Below, piece after piece: positions 1 to 10,900 of a stretch of DNA of 64,000 bases. The DNA is taken from positions 9,015,931-9,079,930 of the forward strand of contig NC_037649.1 in the NCBI RefSeq assembly GCF_003254395.2, in the 5' to 3' direction. The stretch is from Apis mellifera. Taxonomy: Eukaryota; Arthropoda; Insecta; Hymenoptera; Apidae. The translations under genes were made by a program, and so were the position numbers. Every line of letters starts with the position of its first letter. Within the stretch, counting starts at the first letter, position 1. The notes below the pieces were generated by a model that worked only from the letters and a program-made list of their open reading frames with translations, did no database searches and had not been told where the DNA came from.

Positions 1-315
1 GACGCGTCGGTTTCGTTTGAAGTCTCGTCGACACCCTCCGAGACGTGTTTGCACGTCTCTTTGACAGGCTTCATTTCGCTCGTTTTCGCGATGTCCACGG
101 TTGGCCGGGGCTCGGGGCTCTCGCCCTCGCCGAAGTCGAGACGCACCAACACGTTCGTTTTACGTTGCTCGCTCGTTACGTTGTTGTTGGCGCGCGACGA
201 CGTGTACGTCCACTCCTCCTCGGACGAGTCCTCGACCACGATCCCCGCCTCTTCGTTCTGCTCGGAGTCGGTGTCCAGGTGGCAGAAGTAAAAGGTCGCG
301 TAATTCTTCGATTTT
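1..315 (-). CDS. Coding exon I (partial, runs off the left edge), acidic tail
   Basis: The acceptor GGACAG|AAAATC supplies one base that completes ACA (Thr 531) with the AC left by exon H; 104 codons then stay open to the window edge. It encodes KSKNYATFYFCHLDTDSEQN and later SSEEEWTYTSS and VLVRLDFGEGESPEPRP. The mix of aromatic and acidic residues suggests short linear motifs in a disordered chain. Third codon positions are heavily G/C, unlike the exons at 62-63 kb. In a Klarsicht/nesprin-type protein the membrane anchor would come from later exons beyond position 1. The acceptor tract is only moderately pyrimidine-rich, so this border is slightly less certain. Confidence 0.8.
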
Positions 316-645
316 CTGTCCGATCTAATAAACGAAACGGTCAAATTGCGGATTGGAGAAGAGCTAGAAAGGCGTTTCCTTTCGAACAAACGTAGCAGAA
401 ATTAGAAATAATCGTTTCTTCGTGAGATAAAGATTAAAATTTCGCCCTGAAAAAAAGGTTTCTTCGAGTATAGCAATGTGAATATCTCTGCAACTTTGGC
501 AAAATTCACAAGTATCGAGCAGACGATAAAACGATAAGTCGATCGAACGAGATCCTAATAGCGCGAAACTATTGAAACTATTGTCAGGTGGATATATTAT
601 CCAAACAAAGCACGTGATAAAACGCCGATAAGGAGAGAGTCTTAC
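316..645 (-). other. Intron H-I
   Basis: A 330-nt intron with a GTAAGA donor at 645-640 and an AG acceptor at 317-316. It is AT-richer than its flanking exons. No other feature is seen. Confidence 0.8.
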
Positions 646-968
646 GTGTTAAAAGATGCGACCTCCTCGGTCGTTCTTCGACGTTTAACCGGCTCGTTAG
701 CGGTTAAATTGCCGTTCGACTGTTCCACGTTCCCGGATTGGCCGTCGATCTGATCGCAACTCTCCACGATGGCCGTCGAATTCGTCAACGGGACGGTGTC
801 CGGTATAGGTGGCATATCGTATTCCTCGTCCTCCGTAACCGCGTCCTCCTCGATGTCACCCTCTTCGGCCTGGTCCACCGACGCGCACGAGATTCGATTA
901 ATTTCTTGGGGATTCTCCGCTCCCTCGCCGGACTTTATGTCCATCACACACAACTGGCACAGTTCATC
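646..968 (-). CDS. Coding exon H, acidic disordered segment
   Basis: The acceptor is CGATTGCAG|GATGAA and the donor AACAC|GTAAGA, a strong 5' splice site. The exon is 323 nt, 107 codons plus two bases, covering residues 424-530 and part of 531. It begins DELCQLCVMD with a close Cys pair. It then carries the strongly acidic EEGDIEEDAVTEDEEYDMPP and ends near EPVKRRRTTEE, a short basic cluster. No folded domain is recognised. Without splicing the frame would stop two codons later (ACG TAA), so the donor is required for continuation. Confidence 0.85.
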
Positions 969-3900
969 CTGCAATCGTCAACAATTCATTCCCCACCTCC
1001 GCCGATCCTTTTCAATTCGCCTTTCTCGAACAATCGGATAATAAGTTTCTTTTTTTTTTCTTCTTTCAAAAAGAGGAAGAGGAAATAGTTGAAATGGAAA
1101 TAGAAACTCGTGGTCGTTTGCGCAACACGCGACGAGTGCGTGCGTGCGTGCGTTGGTTCGTTCGTTTCGAATGCGGCTATCATCGAGTGGCTCGTACCAT
1201 CGCTGCTCTGCGACTGATGGTTGCGGTTGCCGCGCGCGCTCACAGATTATCACGATTATTTTCCACAAGATAAGAAGTTAATTATCGATCAACCCGCTAA
1301 TTGACTACGATACTGCGCGTAAAATATCGCGTAGCAACGTGTACGCGCGTTCGCGGAACTACGTTCGAGCGGCAATTGTCAAATTTTTTTCTCTCGAAAT
1401 GTAATAATGCAATAAGAAAATGAAACGTGTACGATTCACGAGTTTAAAAGCGTGGCTCGTTCGCCGGATTTCTTTCCAAGTATGCGAACGCCATTCCGCT
1501 TAGTAGTTATTATTTGTTGCCCGACAAAACGGATTCTCTCTCGTGCTGCATAAAATCGGCAACAAGCGTGATGCAACCGTGGAAATTTCACGCTTCGAGG
1601 TGTTTTGCCTCGATCGATTCGTTCGTAACGCGCTTTCGTTCGCTTCGATTTTTATATTTCGTACACGGCAAAGTGAAGGAAAGGCGGTTTTCGATCGATC
1701 CGGGCGAAGTAAGAAAAGTAAACCGGCCAACATTATCACTCGCTATATTTTCGAGCGCATCTTTTCGAGTACAGAAATCGAGTTATTTTTTACGATGAAT
1801 CGAATCTGTCTTAGATAATCGATCGATAGATATATCTTGGTTGAAATTTTATCTCGAGATATCGAAAATACGATTTTTTTTTTCTTTTCTTTCGAATGAC
1901 ACTTAAAAATAAGGGTTCTAATTGATCGAGCCTCGTTCGGACGATTGAGGAAAACGAAAAGATAAAATACGTGAGTGGGTTTTGGTATTCGCGTATTCGC
2001 TTGAGACCAGGCTCAAGAAGGGTCGACACAATGCAAGCACGTTCCTCCGATGTCACGTACGCGTAATTACGCGTCAATTTCAATTTTTATTTTATTTTCG
2101 CCTGGTGAATATTTCAAAAGGTAAAAGGCTCCTCGTGCACTTTCTCCCGTCGAGTTCTCATTCCGCTCGAGCAGAGCAACGCGCTTCGAAGGAGAAAAAT
2201 TTTCGAGCTTACTCCAACGAACAAAAAAAAAAAAGAAAGGGAAACAGAAACTGGAATAAAAAAAAAATTCTTTCGCGTATTCTGCAAAACGTCTTCGCGT
2301 ATACTTTCATCCGCTCGTTCAGAGATTTCAATAATAACGGAAGTCAGTTTTCGTGTCAGACATTTTGTCAATCAAAAGCCCCAGTTAAAAAGAGACGAAT
2401 CGTTTCAGTTTCGAATCGAAAGTTTAATTGATGTAACTCGAACGAAAACGAGAGAGAGAAAAAAAGAAAAACTCGTAAATCAATTTCATTCAACAAATTA
2501 GCAACAAAGAGATGATATAGTTGTCGGTAAATGAATAAAAAAAAAAAATTAATTTCGAGTAGAGAAATGATCGATAATAATAAAAAGAAGATAATTATAG
2601 AAGATAATCGTCCATAAAAATTTCGACAAATCTGAAAAGGATAACTTTCGACAAAGGGGAACGATAATTCGAACGTGGATCCACTCTCGAGGGATTAATT
2701 CAACGTCTTATAAATCAATTTCACCTACGAACAAAGAGATGAAACGAAATGAACGTCGTGGAACCGCGCGCGTTCCGCGCCACGCACGCATAATAATCAC
2801 GTTGTAATTGTTGTTGTTGTTGTTACTGTTATATATATACATCGTGATATACGATAGATCATTCACACTGGTAACGCACGTGTACGCTGTTGATGCACTG
2901 TTGATGCTATCGACGACGGGCGAGGGAACAACCTCGTTTTCGTCCAATTCGATTTCACGCCGCAACTTTCCCCTTAACCCTTTCGAGACGAATTTTTTCC
3001 TCTTAATTCGATCGAAAATTAAATTCCATTTGGAGAATTTTGTTTGAATTGAATTTTGTTGAATTTCACTTTGTTCCGCAACAAGTCGAGTAAATGATCG
3101 TTTTTCATTTACTCGATGTATAACAATGGCGAATAACAATATCGGTATGAAAATTAAGAAAAAAGAAAGAAAGAAAAAGAAGTGACAAAGAGACAAAGAC
3201 AAAGAGTTGCGGGAATATTGAAAGGTGAACGCATGGTATCGAAGTCGAGGGATCACTTTTGTTCACTCTGGAAAGACACAATGGACGTTATAATAACGAT
3301 CATTTGCACGAGATGATAGGTAGATTGTTCGGGATAGGGATGTTTCGTAGTTTCGATATACAGAACGAATTTTCAAGAGTTTAGAAAGCGACTTGGCAAG
3401 GGAAAATGACGTGGAAAACGAAAGTTCGATACTGTTGCATCTTTCCAGCCAATTAGGATTATTATTTAATTTTCTCTCTTGATTTCGATCGTTCGAAATA
3501 TTCTCGAAAGGGAATAGCATCGAAGAACGAAAGTTTTACCAAAGTTTTCTCTTTCATTTTCGAGACGATGATAAATAATGCACGATAATTTTGAAATTAT
3601 TCACCATATTTAAAAGAGTCAAAGTACACCGAAGAAGACAGAAATATTTAGCGAGAAAAGTCTGAGTCACAGAGTTAATAAAGATGGATGAAACGTGCTC
3701 TCGATTTCGTTCGATCCAACGATATAACGCATGCACGAGGAATGCAAAACGGTGGTCGAAACGAAACAATGGCCGTTAACTAATAAGGATCAAGTTCACT
3801 CGCGCAGTCAGGTGTCGAGCATCCTCGAATAACGGCAAACAGTCTTCCAAACTGACTCGTACATATTCTTGCGAAACCACGTCGAAAAAGGAATTTATAT

Positions 3901-4459
3901 CTCGACTCGCTTAACGCGATTACTCCTTTCGATAAATCAAAATTCGCTCCAACTGAAACACTCGAGAAACCTCGAGAGAGAGAGAAAAAGAAAGGGGAAA
4001 AAAAAAAAAGAATTATTCCCAATGGAATGTAAATTAATCACTGAGAAACGTCACAAAGAGAATAGCACCAACTTATTTCAACTACGAGTCTCGAAAAATG
4101 TTCTCGACGACGAATCCATCCAACCAATCCACGAATCCATCCTCGTTAACGTTATCCCACAAGTGTACACGCACAACACACGCGCGCGTCAATCGTCAAA
4201 GCAGTTGCACGCTAATCAAGCAAACTTCCTCCCAACGACGCGTGCTCCATTGTTCTTTGGAGGAACAGTTTGGGAAACGTTGCCATACCGGTTCCACGAC
4301 CACTTCGTTACCTACCAACGACCCAGGTAAGTAACCCAGCTGCGAGAAGAAGAAGAAGAAGAAGAAGAAGAGGAGGAGGATGAAGAAGAGGAGAAGAAGG
4401 AGCAGAAAGAAAAAGAAAAGAGACGAAAAGGCAGTGATAAATGATTTTCGTGCACGAAC
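969..4459 (-). other. Intron G-H (3.5 kb)
   Basis: Non-coding, AT-rich sequence with homopolymer runs. It holds a GTGC-type simple repeat near 1138-1152, a GTT repeat near 2809-2824, a palindrome at 2059-2074 and a purine-rich GAA tract near 4343-4430. Open frames here are low-complexity and lack homology that I recognise. A consensus splice donor faces the opposite direction at 4327. Confidence 0.75.
4343..4430. repeat. GAA/GGA purine-rich microsatellite tract
   Basis: About nine consecutive GAA units, then GGA/GAA interruptions, then AG/A-rich sequence. Read on the gene strand it is a CTT-rich polypyrimidine tract 30-115 nt downstream of the exon G donor, a position where such tracts can affect splicing. 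Confidence 0.85.
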
Positions 4460-4711
4460 CTCGAAATAGGATCCATCGCCGATCGATCGATTCTCGGAAA
4501 AGGCGTCCGTATCGGAGAGGTCCGCTCTGCTCGCGGCTTGATCCTCGTAGTATCGCGATCTCGTGGCTCTGTGGCGTTTCGAGCGAGTCGAACGGGCCGA
4601 CTGACCCGGGGATTCCCTTCCAGAACCCCGTGAATGTCTGCGGCTGAGTCGAGGCTGCTTCGTGACTGGCTCCTCGTCGCTGTCGCTACTGCAGCTGTAA
4701 GGCACCAAGTT
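4460..4711 (-). CDS. Coding exon G, Ser/Arg-rich linker after spectrin repeats
   Basis: The acceptor is CTGTTGCAG|AACTTG and the donor TTCGAG|GTTCGT. The exon is 252 nt, exactly 84 codons in phase 0 (residues 340-423). It opens with NLVPYSCSSDSDEEPV, where SSDSDEE is a good match to casein kinase 2 sites. Basic serine-rich stretches follow (KQPRLSRRHSRG and RSKRHRATRSRYY), resembling nuclear-localisation or 14-3-3/kinase motifs. It ends with a more acidic segment (DLSDTDAFSE). The region is expected to be disordered. The donor GTTCGT departs from consensus at +3 and +4, so this splice may be weak or regulated. The frame stays open past the donor to 4196. Confidence 0.85.
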
Positions 4712-7700
4712 CTGCAACAGAAACGGCCGAATCGTTTCATCTGATTATCTCTCTCTCGGGATCGGCCGCCACCACGCCTCCCCCCCACTGGCTTCGCCAT
4801 CCAGACGCGTACGTTTCGAATTGCACGTTTTGTCACGCGAAGCCTTCCTTTCCTTTCAAATTCGGAATCCAGCGTTTAGAGAGCCGGCCACTTTTGACGC
4901 CACTTTCAATCCGGTCCAATTCATTGTTTCTTTTTCAGATTTCGAATCGAACTTTCGTCGAAATTGGGAAACGGAATCGTCGAGGATGAAATCGTAGGAT
5001 TTGTCGGGAGTTGAAGCGTCTGCTTTTCGAGGGCGAGGAGCAAAAATCGGAGAATGTTGTGGAAGGAGAATGTCCACAAAGCACAATTTTTCGACTAATT
5101 TTACTCTGGCGCCGTTCCAACTACGAGTTTTCTGTGAATAAAACGTCGTTTCCTGCTTTTACACTCATTCCCTTGAAAATTTAAACAGGCTTCGAATTTT
5201 GCTGGAACGAGCAGAAATTTCTGTCGACGTCGCGCGTTGAATCGAAAAAAAAGAAAATTCTCTCTTTCTCTCTCAAGTGGAAATCACGAATGCTAATCGA
5301 TTTCCATTATCCTCGTTTCAACAGCGCAAATGATGCTTCGATCGATCCGTTTCGAATCGTATCGAAATCACGGCTCGAATCGACCGACTGTCGAAGACAA
5401 AAAGATGCGCGGCAACGGCGTGCATCGCGACACAACGTGACTAACGAAAAGACGTTCGATGGACGCGAGTGATACGGTGTATATATAAAGAAGAAACGCG
5501 TGTGTACCGTACGAATAAATGCAAGATTAATGGCCGATTTCACCGCGGTTCGACTAAATTTAGAAACCTGTGATTTATGGGACTAACCTCCTGGATACAC
5601 CTCCTTCTACCTTATTGTCGTCGTATCAATTAAACGCATGCGTTAATCCGACATTCCAAGTAGATTTCCACGCGCGTTTCTTCAGAGTTATCCGTTTCAA
5701 AGAGTTATTTCTCTTTTCTTTTCTCTCTTTCCAATCAATTTTGAATATCCTTTGCATTGCGAAGGTTCTGTAATTCGTTTCTTTCTTCATCTTTCGTGAT
5801 AATCTTTTAATGCTCCTCTGAACGTTGATTAATAATTTAAGGATACTTGGAGCGATGTTTTTATATCGAGTATCTCGTGTGGTAAAATTTTAGATGGAAT
5901 AGAACGATAAAAATTACGATAAAGTTTATTAAAGGGTTAATTTAATTGCTGGCCAAAAAGCAGAGTGAAAGGCGTAACGGAGAAATATCTCGATGGTAAT
6001 CGTTACATCTCGTTTAGATAGCTAAACGTAGCTTACGAAAGACCACACAATTTTCATTGAATTCATCAACTTTCTACGATCTAGATTCGAAAAAAAAAAA
6101 AATAATAAATAAATAAATAAAAACAGCACGCCTCCATTGTCTCGGATAATAAAATATCGAATAAAAGAAAAAGTTAGAGCTGTAATTCGAGCGAATTATT
6201 AGTTATTTGAATTGGAGTGAAATTTGGAATAATTTTTACAAATAATTTTAATGATATATATGTTATTAATTTCAATAATTTTTAATGTTGACAACCTATT
6301 AGATTCCATTTTTTCTAATAGATAAGTCGAATATAAATTTTTGATAAGAAATGAACGTATAAAATAATCGGAACTTTTTTTCGTATTTCCACTTTATTTT
6401 AACGCAGAAGAATTCTACAAAGCGAACAAAGTACTAGAGGACAAATTACTGTACGATAACAACGTGACTAATCTAATACGATTACATTTTTTTTTTTCTT
6501 ACCATTTTCAATCGCAGATAAAATAAAACGCGGAATGAAACAAACATTAGAAAATGTTGATTCAATAACAACTTCTTTACTCATGATTTATCTTGTTCAG
6601 ATAAATTTGAAGAGAAAAAGAGAAATAGATAATACGTCATAATCTTAGCTTTAACCTTCTCGTTTTAAAAATAAAATAGAATGGAAAAGATACTACGCTT
6701 TCTCGAATTGAAAATTTTTATTATCCAAAATAAAACCTAAAAAAAAAAAAATAAAAAATAATCCGCAAAATTAAACTACGCATCCATCGATAAATAAATA
6801 TCAAAGGAACTCACCTCTTTGAAAAATTTATCGAATTTTAATTAAAAATTGTCAAAAAAATTCGATTCGCCCAATCGAAAAATAACCTAAGAGGACGAAA
6901 TATCGATACTGGGAGAAAAATTGTGTAACATTTAACAAGAACGCTATTCACGATAATAAAAAAATAAAACACGATTGAAAGAGCAAATTCACAATTATCG
7001 AGCTTCGCTGGAATTTCGCACAATGATTAGTGCGATGTGCCTAACTTCTGTGCGTTATTCGGCATCTATTAGAAACTCCTAAAAAAAAAAAAAAATAAAT
7101 AAATAAACGAAAAAGATGGCAAAAGAGAAAGCCAAGAATACACACACACACGTGGTGGTGCAATTCCGTAACAAAAGGCCGAGAAAAGCCACAACCGTTA
7201 ATCAACGACCGCTAGAGCTCGTCAAGAGTTTTGGGCAACCGGCAATTCCATCTGAATCACTCCGTGACCCCTTTCGAGACTTCATATTATCCTTACTTTC
7301 TTCGCGAATCTTTTTTCCCCCCCGGCCATAATTTCGAGAAAAACGAAGAGAGATTTGAGAAAAAATTTTCAAACAATACTCATTCGATACTCATACGCGA
7401 AAGGAAAAAGAATGAATTTAAAAAATTCATAATCAATAGGACACGCAAAAGAAAGTTTTCCACCGAACCTTGAAACTTGAATTTCTAATCAATTTTAACC
7501 CCTTCGAAAATTTCGCACAACATACTCGAGAAACCTTTCTATATCTACGAATACGAGTGTCGAAAATTAATAATTCACGCGCTTTTGCGCAATCCTTTTC
7601 TCGCCTTCGAGTTTCTAACAATCTAATCACGTTGTAAATAAAGTTCAGCGGGACCAGCGGCCCATAACGATATACGTATACGTACAAACACGCGGAAAAG

Positions 7701-7871
7701 TAAATCACTCACTCTCGTTTCGATCATTTTGATTATTATTTTTTTTTTTCCCCAAACTGCTCGACTTTTACGAGCGATTTTTCGAAACTTGTCCTAGGAC
7801 CGTGAGCTCACCGCTCTGCGTTTCTCGGAACACTGACGTCGTCGATCGACGATGCTTCCCTTCGACGGCAC

Positions 7872-7900
7872 GACTACTACTACTACTACACTACTACTAC
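7872..7900. repeat. CTA trinucleotide repeat
   Basis: Consecutive ACT/CTA units with one interruption (ACACTACT). It lies about 75 bases upstream of a consensus plus-strand splice donor. Confidence 0.85.
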
Positions 7901-10900
7901 CTGAACGCGTTTCGAGGCCGTGCTACCTGACCGTAACTCCAACGTAATTAAAATCCCTCGGTGGACGGGCACCAGGTAAGGGGAGATTAAAGGTTTTCAG
8001 AATTTTTCCGTAGGATTGGAGTGATGGTTTTATTGGGAGGGAGGGGGATGGAGAAGGAAGGGAATAAAGTATATACGAGTTGACTAATAAATTGAATGAC
8101 AGTGATGATAATTAAATGGTAATAATAATGTACGAGACTCGGTTAACGAGAATTTTTGAAACGTTAAGAATATTCTTATCGTATTTAATTTTTTCTTCAA
8201 TCCTTATTTTTCAATTTCTGCTTTTAATCTCGATTAAAACGAACGTTCTCTAACGTTTCTACAGTTTGAAAATTGACATTTCCTATATTTCGTTAATCAT
8301 TTTTAAAAACACCAGCGATTTTCCAACCGATTTCAAATATTCCAGCTGGAAAATTATAACGAGAATTTTTGTTCAGTGAAACGTAAATAAGCATAGACTA
8401 AGAGAAGGTATGGAAAAAGGAAGATCCATTACCTGGTTACCTGGCAACAACAGGTAACGAAAATAAGACGAGATACTATCCGTTGGAGAGTATTAAAATG
8501 ATTTTCAGAGATAATCCACTAACACTAAGGATATATTACAGTTATTATCCACAGAATCTTTCATTTATTTAAAAACATTTAAAACTTCGAAAGAATCGTT
8601 GAAATTATTCATAAAACGTGTTCCCTTTTGCTGGAACCGCGCACGATTTTTCTATTCGAAAAATTTTTTCGAAAGAAGTATTCACCGATTTTATAATTCT
8701 TAAGGAAATATAATGAAGATACATAGCGTACGAACAAGAAAAGGAAACAAGTACGGAAAGAAAAGAAGAAAGAGACTTGGTTATATTTTTCACGGTGGCG
8801 GTTTCACCGACGTGCAAAGTAGCCACGCGAGTTACCGTTTATCTCTGTTGGTTAATCTTTTGACACGAACGGTGTTGTCGCTCCCTTTCCTTCGAAAAGG
8901 CGAAAGTGGAGGTTCTAAATAGCGACGAACAAGGTGTAGTTCACGGCCGAACTGCCCATTCGACGCAAGTTTATTCAAGTTTATGACGCGTCGTACGTTT
9001 GCTAGACTTAGAAATATTGCCAGATATTCGTGGCTCGAGTTTTCTCGCGCGAGCATTTCGTTAGAAAAATATCATCGCTCTCCTTTCTCTTCTCTTCTTT
9101 TCGATGTAGCCAAATGATGGATGAATTTTTGAAAAATATCAGGTCAAAAATTCGTGTAGGATTTTCTTACGAATTTTATTGCTTTTTTTTTCTTGCTCGA
9201 AAGTTGAAACAAAAACTACGACGGAATGGAAGGTGCAACCATTGAAAGACGATCGTTCACCCTAGGAACGTCTCACGATGCGAACAGTACCTCCATTATG
9301 AAAAGTTTGTTGAACGTTACCTGAACCTGACAGACACAGAAGGTACACCTATTGTAATATAAAACTATGGCCGACTTTCGGTATCTCGACCCATCGATCG
9401 ATTAACAATGAGAAACTGCTTAAAAACTGCTTAAAAAGGTTTTTCTCTCTTCTTTACGAAACTATGGATTTTTCTCAACCAGTCGAACAAGCTATCCTAA
9501 TTGAAATTACAAATCGTACATTATACAAGAAGAAACAAAAATCCTACAATGATAACGTTTTTTAATCACGTTCTATTTTTATAGATTATCGAAAATGATC
9601 GTAAATAATTTCTTATCTTCTTGGAAGAACAATTTTCAATGGGAACGAAGAGAAACAAGGCGCGGGGGAATCGATTCGAAAAGAGGGAGGAAAAAGTGGG
9701 AGGAAGTGTAAACGCGGTGTTAAGATAAGCGATACATTTAAGGCTATATTCGTGGACAAACATTTATATAACGTGAGAAGAAAGGGAAAGAAGAAGAAAA
9801 AAAAAAAAAGACAAACGTCTGTCGAGGATTATAGCGTATAAGCGGTAATACAGAGAGGACTGTAGTGGCGATCGTTAGACTTGCAAATAAGTAACCACGC
9901 GATGGTTAAACGCTGCAATTTAATATCCCTGTATTTCCCTTGGAGAGGTTAAATATATGCAGACACACTGAAGTAGATATGCTCCATTATGCGGCCCCCA
10001 TGCACGGACTTTCCATTCGATTCGAGAGAGAAACGAAAAGGTTGAAACGAGGGACGCACGAGGGGAAAAAAAAAGAAAAAAAATTGGAAACGCGGATGAA
10101 ATTCATTGCGGTTTTTTCATTTGGCGCGGAATAATTTTTTATCCTCCATTTCATCCCGAATGAAAAGAGAACACGCACGAAAAGAGACACGCACGAGTTG
10201 GAAATGTGGCGATTATGAATCGAATATGTTATTTTATTCGAAGGGAAATAAAGGGATTGGAGAGGAGGGACGTGTGAAATTGAAACATGAATGCGTTTGT
10301 TTCTCAACTTGCAATTTAATTCGAGAGAAGTGGAACGAGAGACGGGGGAAAATCGAAATGGGTAAAAACAAAATAGCGATATAAGCATAATTTTAGTGAT
10401 TTAATTAAAATTGTACGCTATTACGAGTTAAAAGCATCTTGTTATACTTTAAACGAGTATATTATACAGTTTAAACTAAATCTCGGTAGCGGTGCTGAAC
10501 TCTTAATGGAAGTACAACAGGGGCTTCATAAAGGCTCGAATAAAATCTCTAATCGCATCCAATTAGGATGTTTTAAGTATTAATAATTCTGATTACTATA
10601 TTTAGCTCAATTTAGGCAAGTAACAATTTATGAATTCCATTGCGCGTTAATAAACTCAATTGAAATACGCAATCTCGAATTTACCGAGAATAAAGAACGA
10701 GAAAGAAGGGAGGGGAAAAAAAAAAGAAAAAGAAAAACCAAAAGTAAATATAGATAAAAAATTCTGTACATAATCGGCGAACGATAAACGATTTAAGATA
10801 CGTCACGGCGCAGTTTCTTAATTAATTGGAGCAGGAATGACAATTAAAGAAGGAGTTGGGACCACTTTCTACGGAGGAGGGCGACGAGAGGATCTCTGGA

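Noticed and set aside
2708..3256. 182-codon minus-strand frame with a hydrophobic N-terminal stretch
   Set aside because: The Ser/Leu/Phe stretch comes from simple CT- and TTC-rich sequence and the Asn run from a GTT repeat. It lies within intron G-H with no splice evidence.
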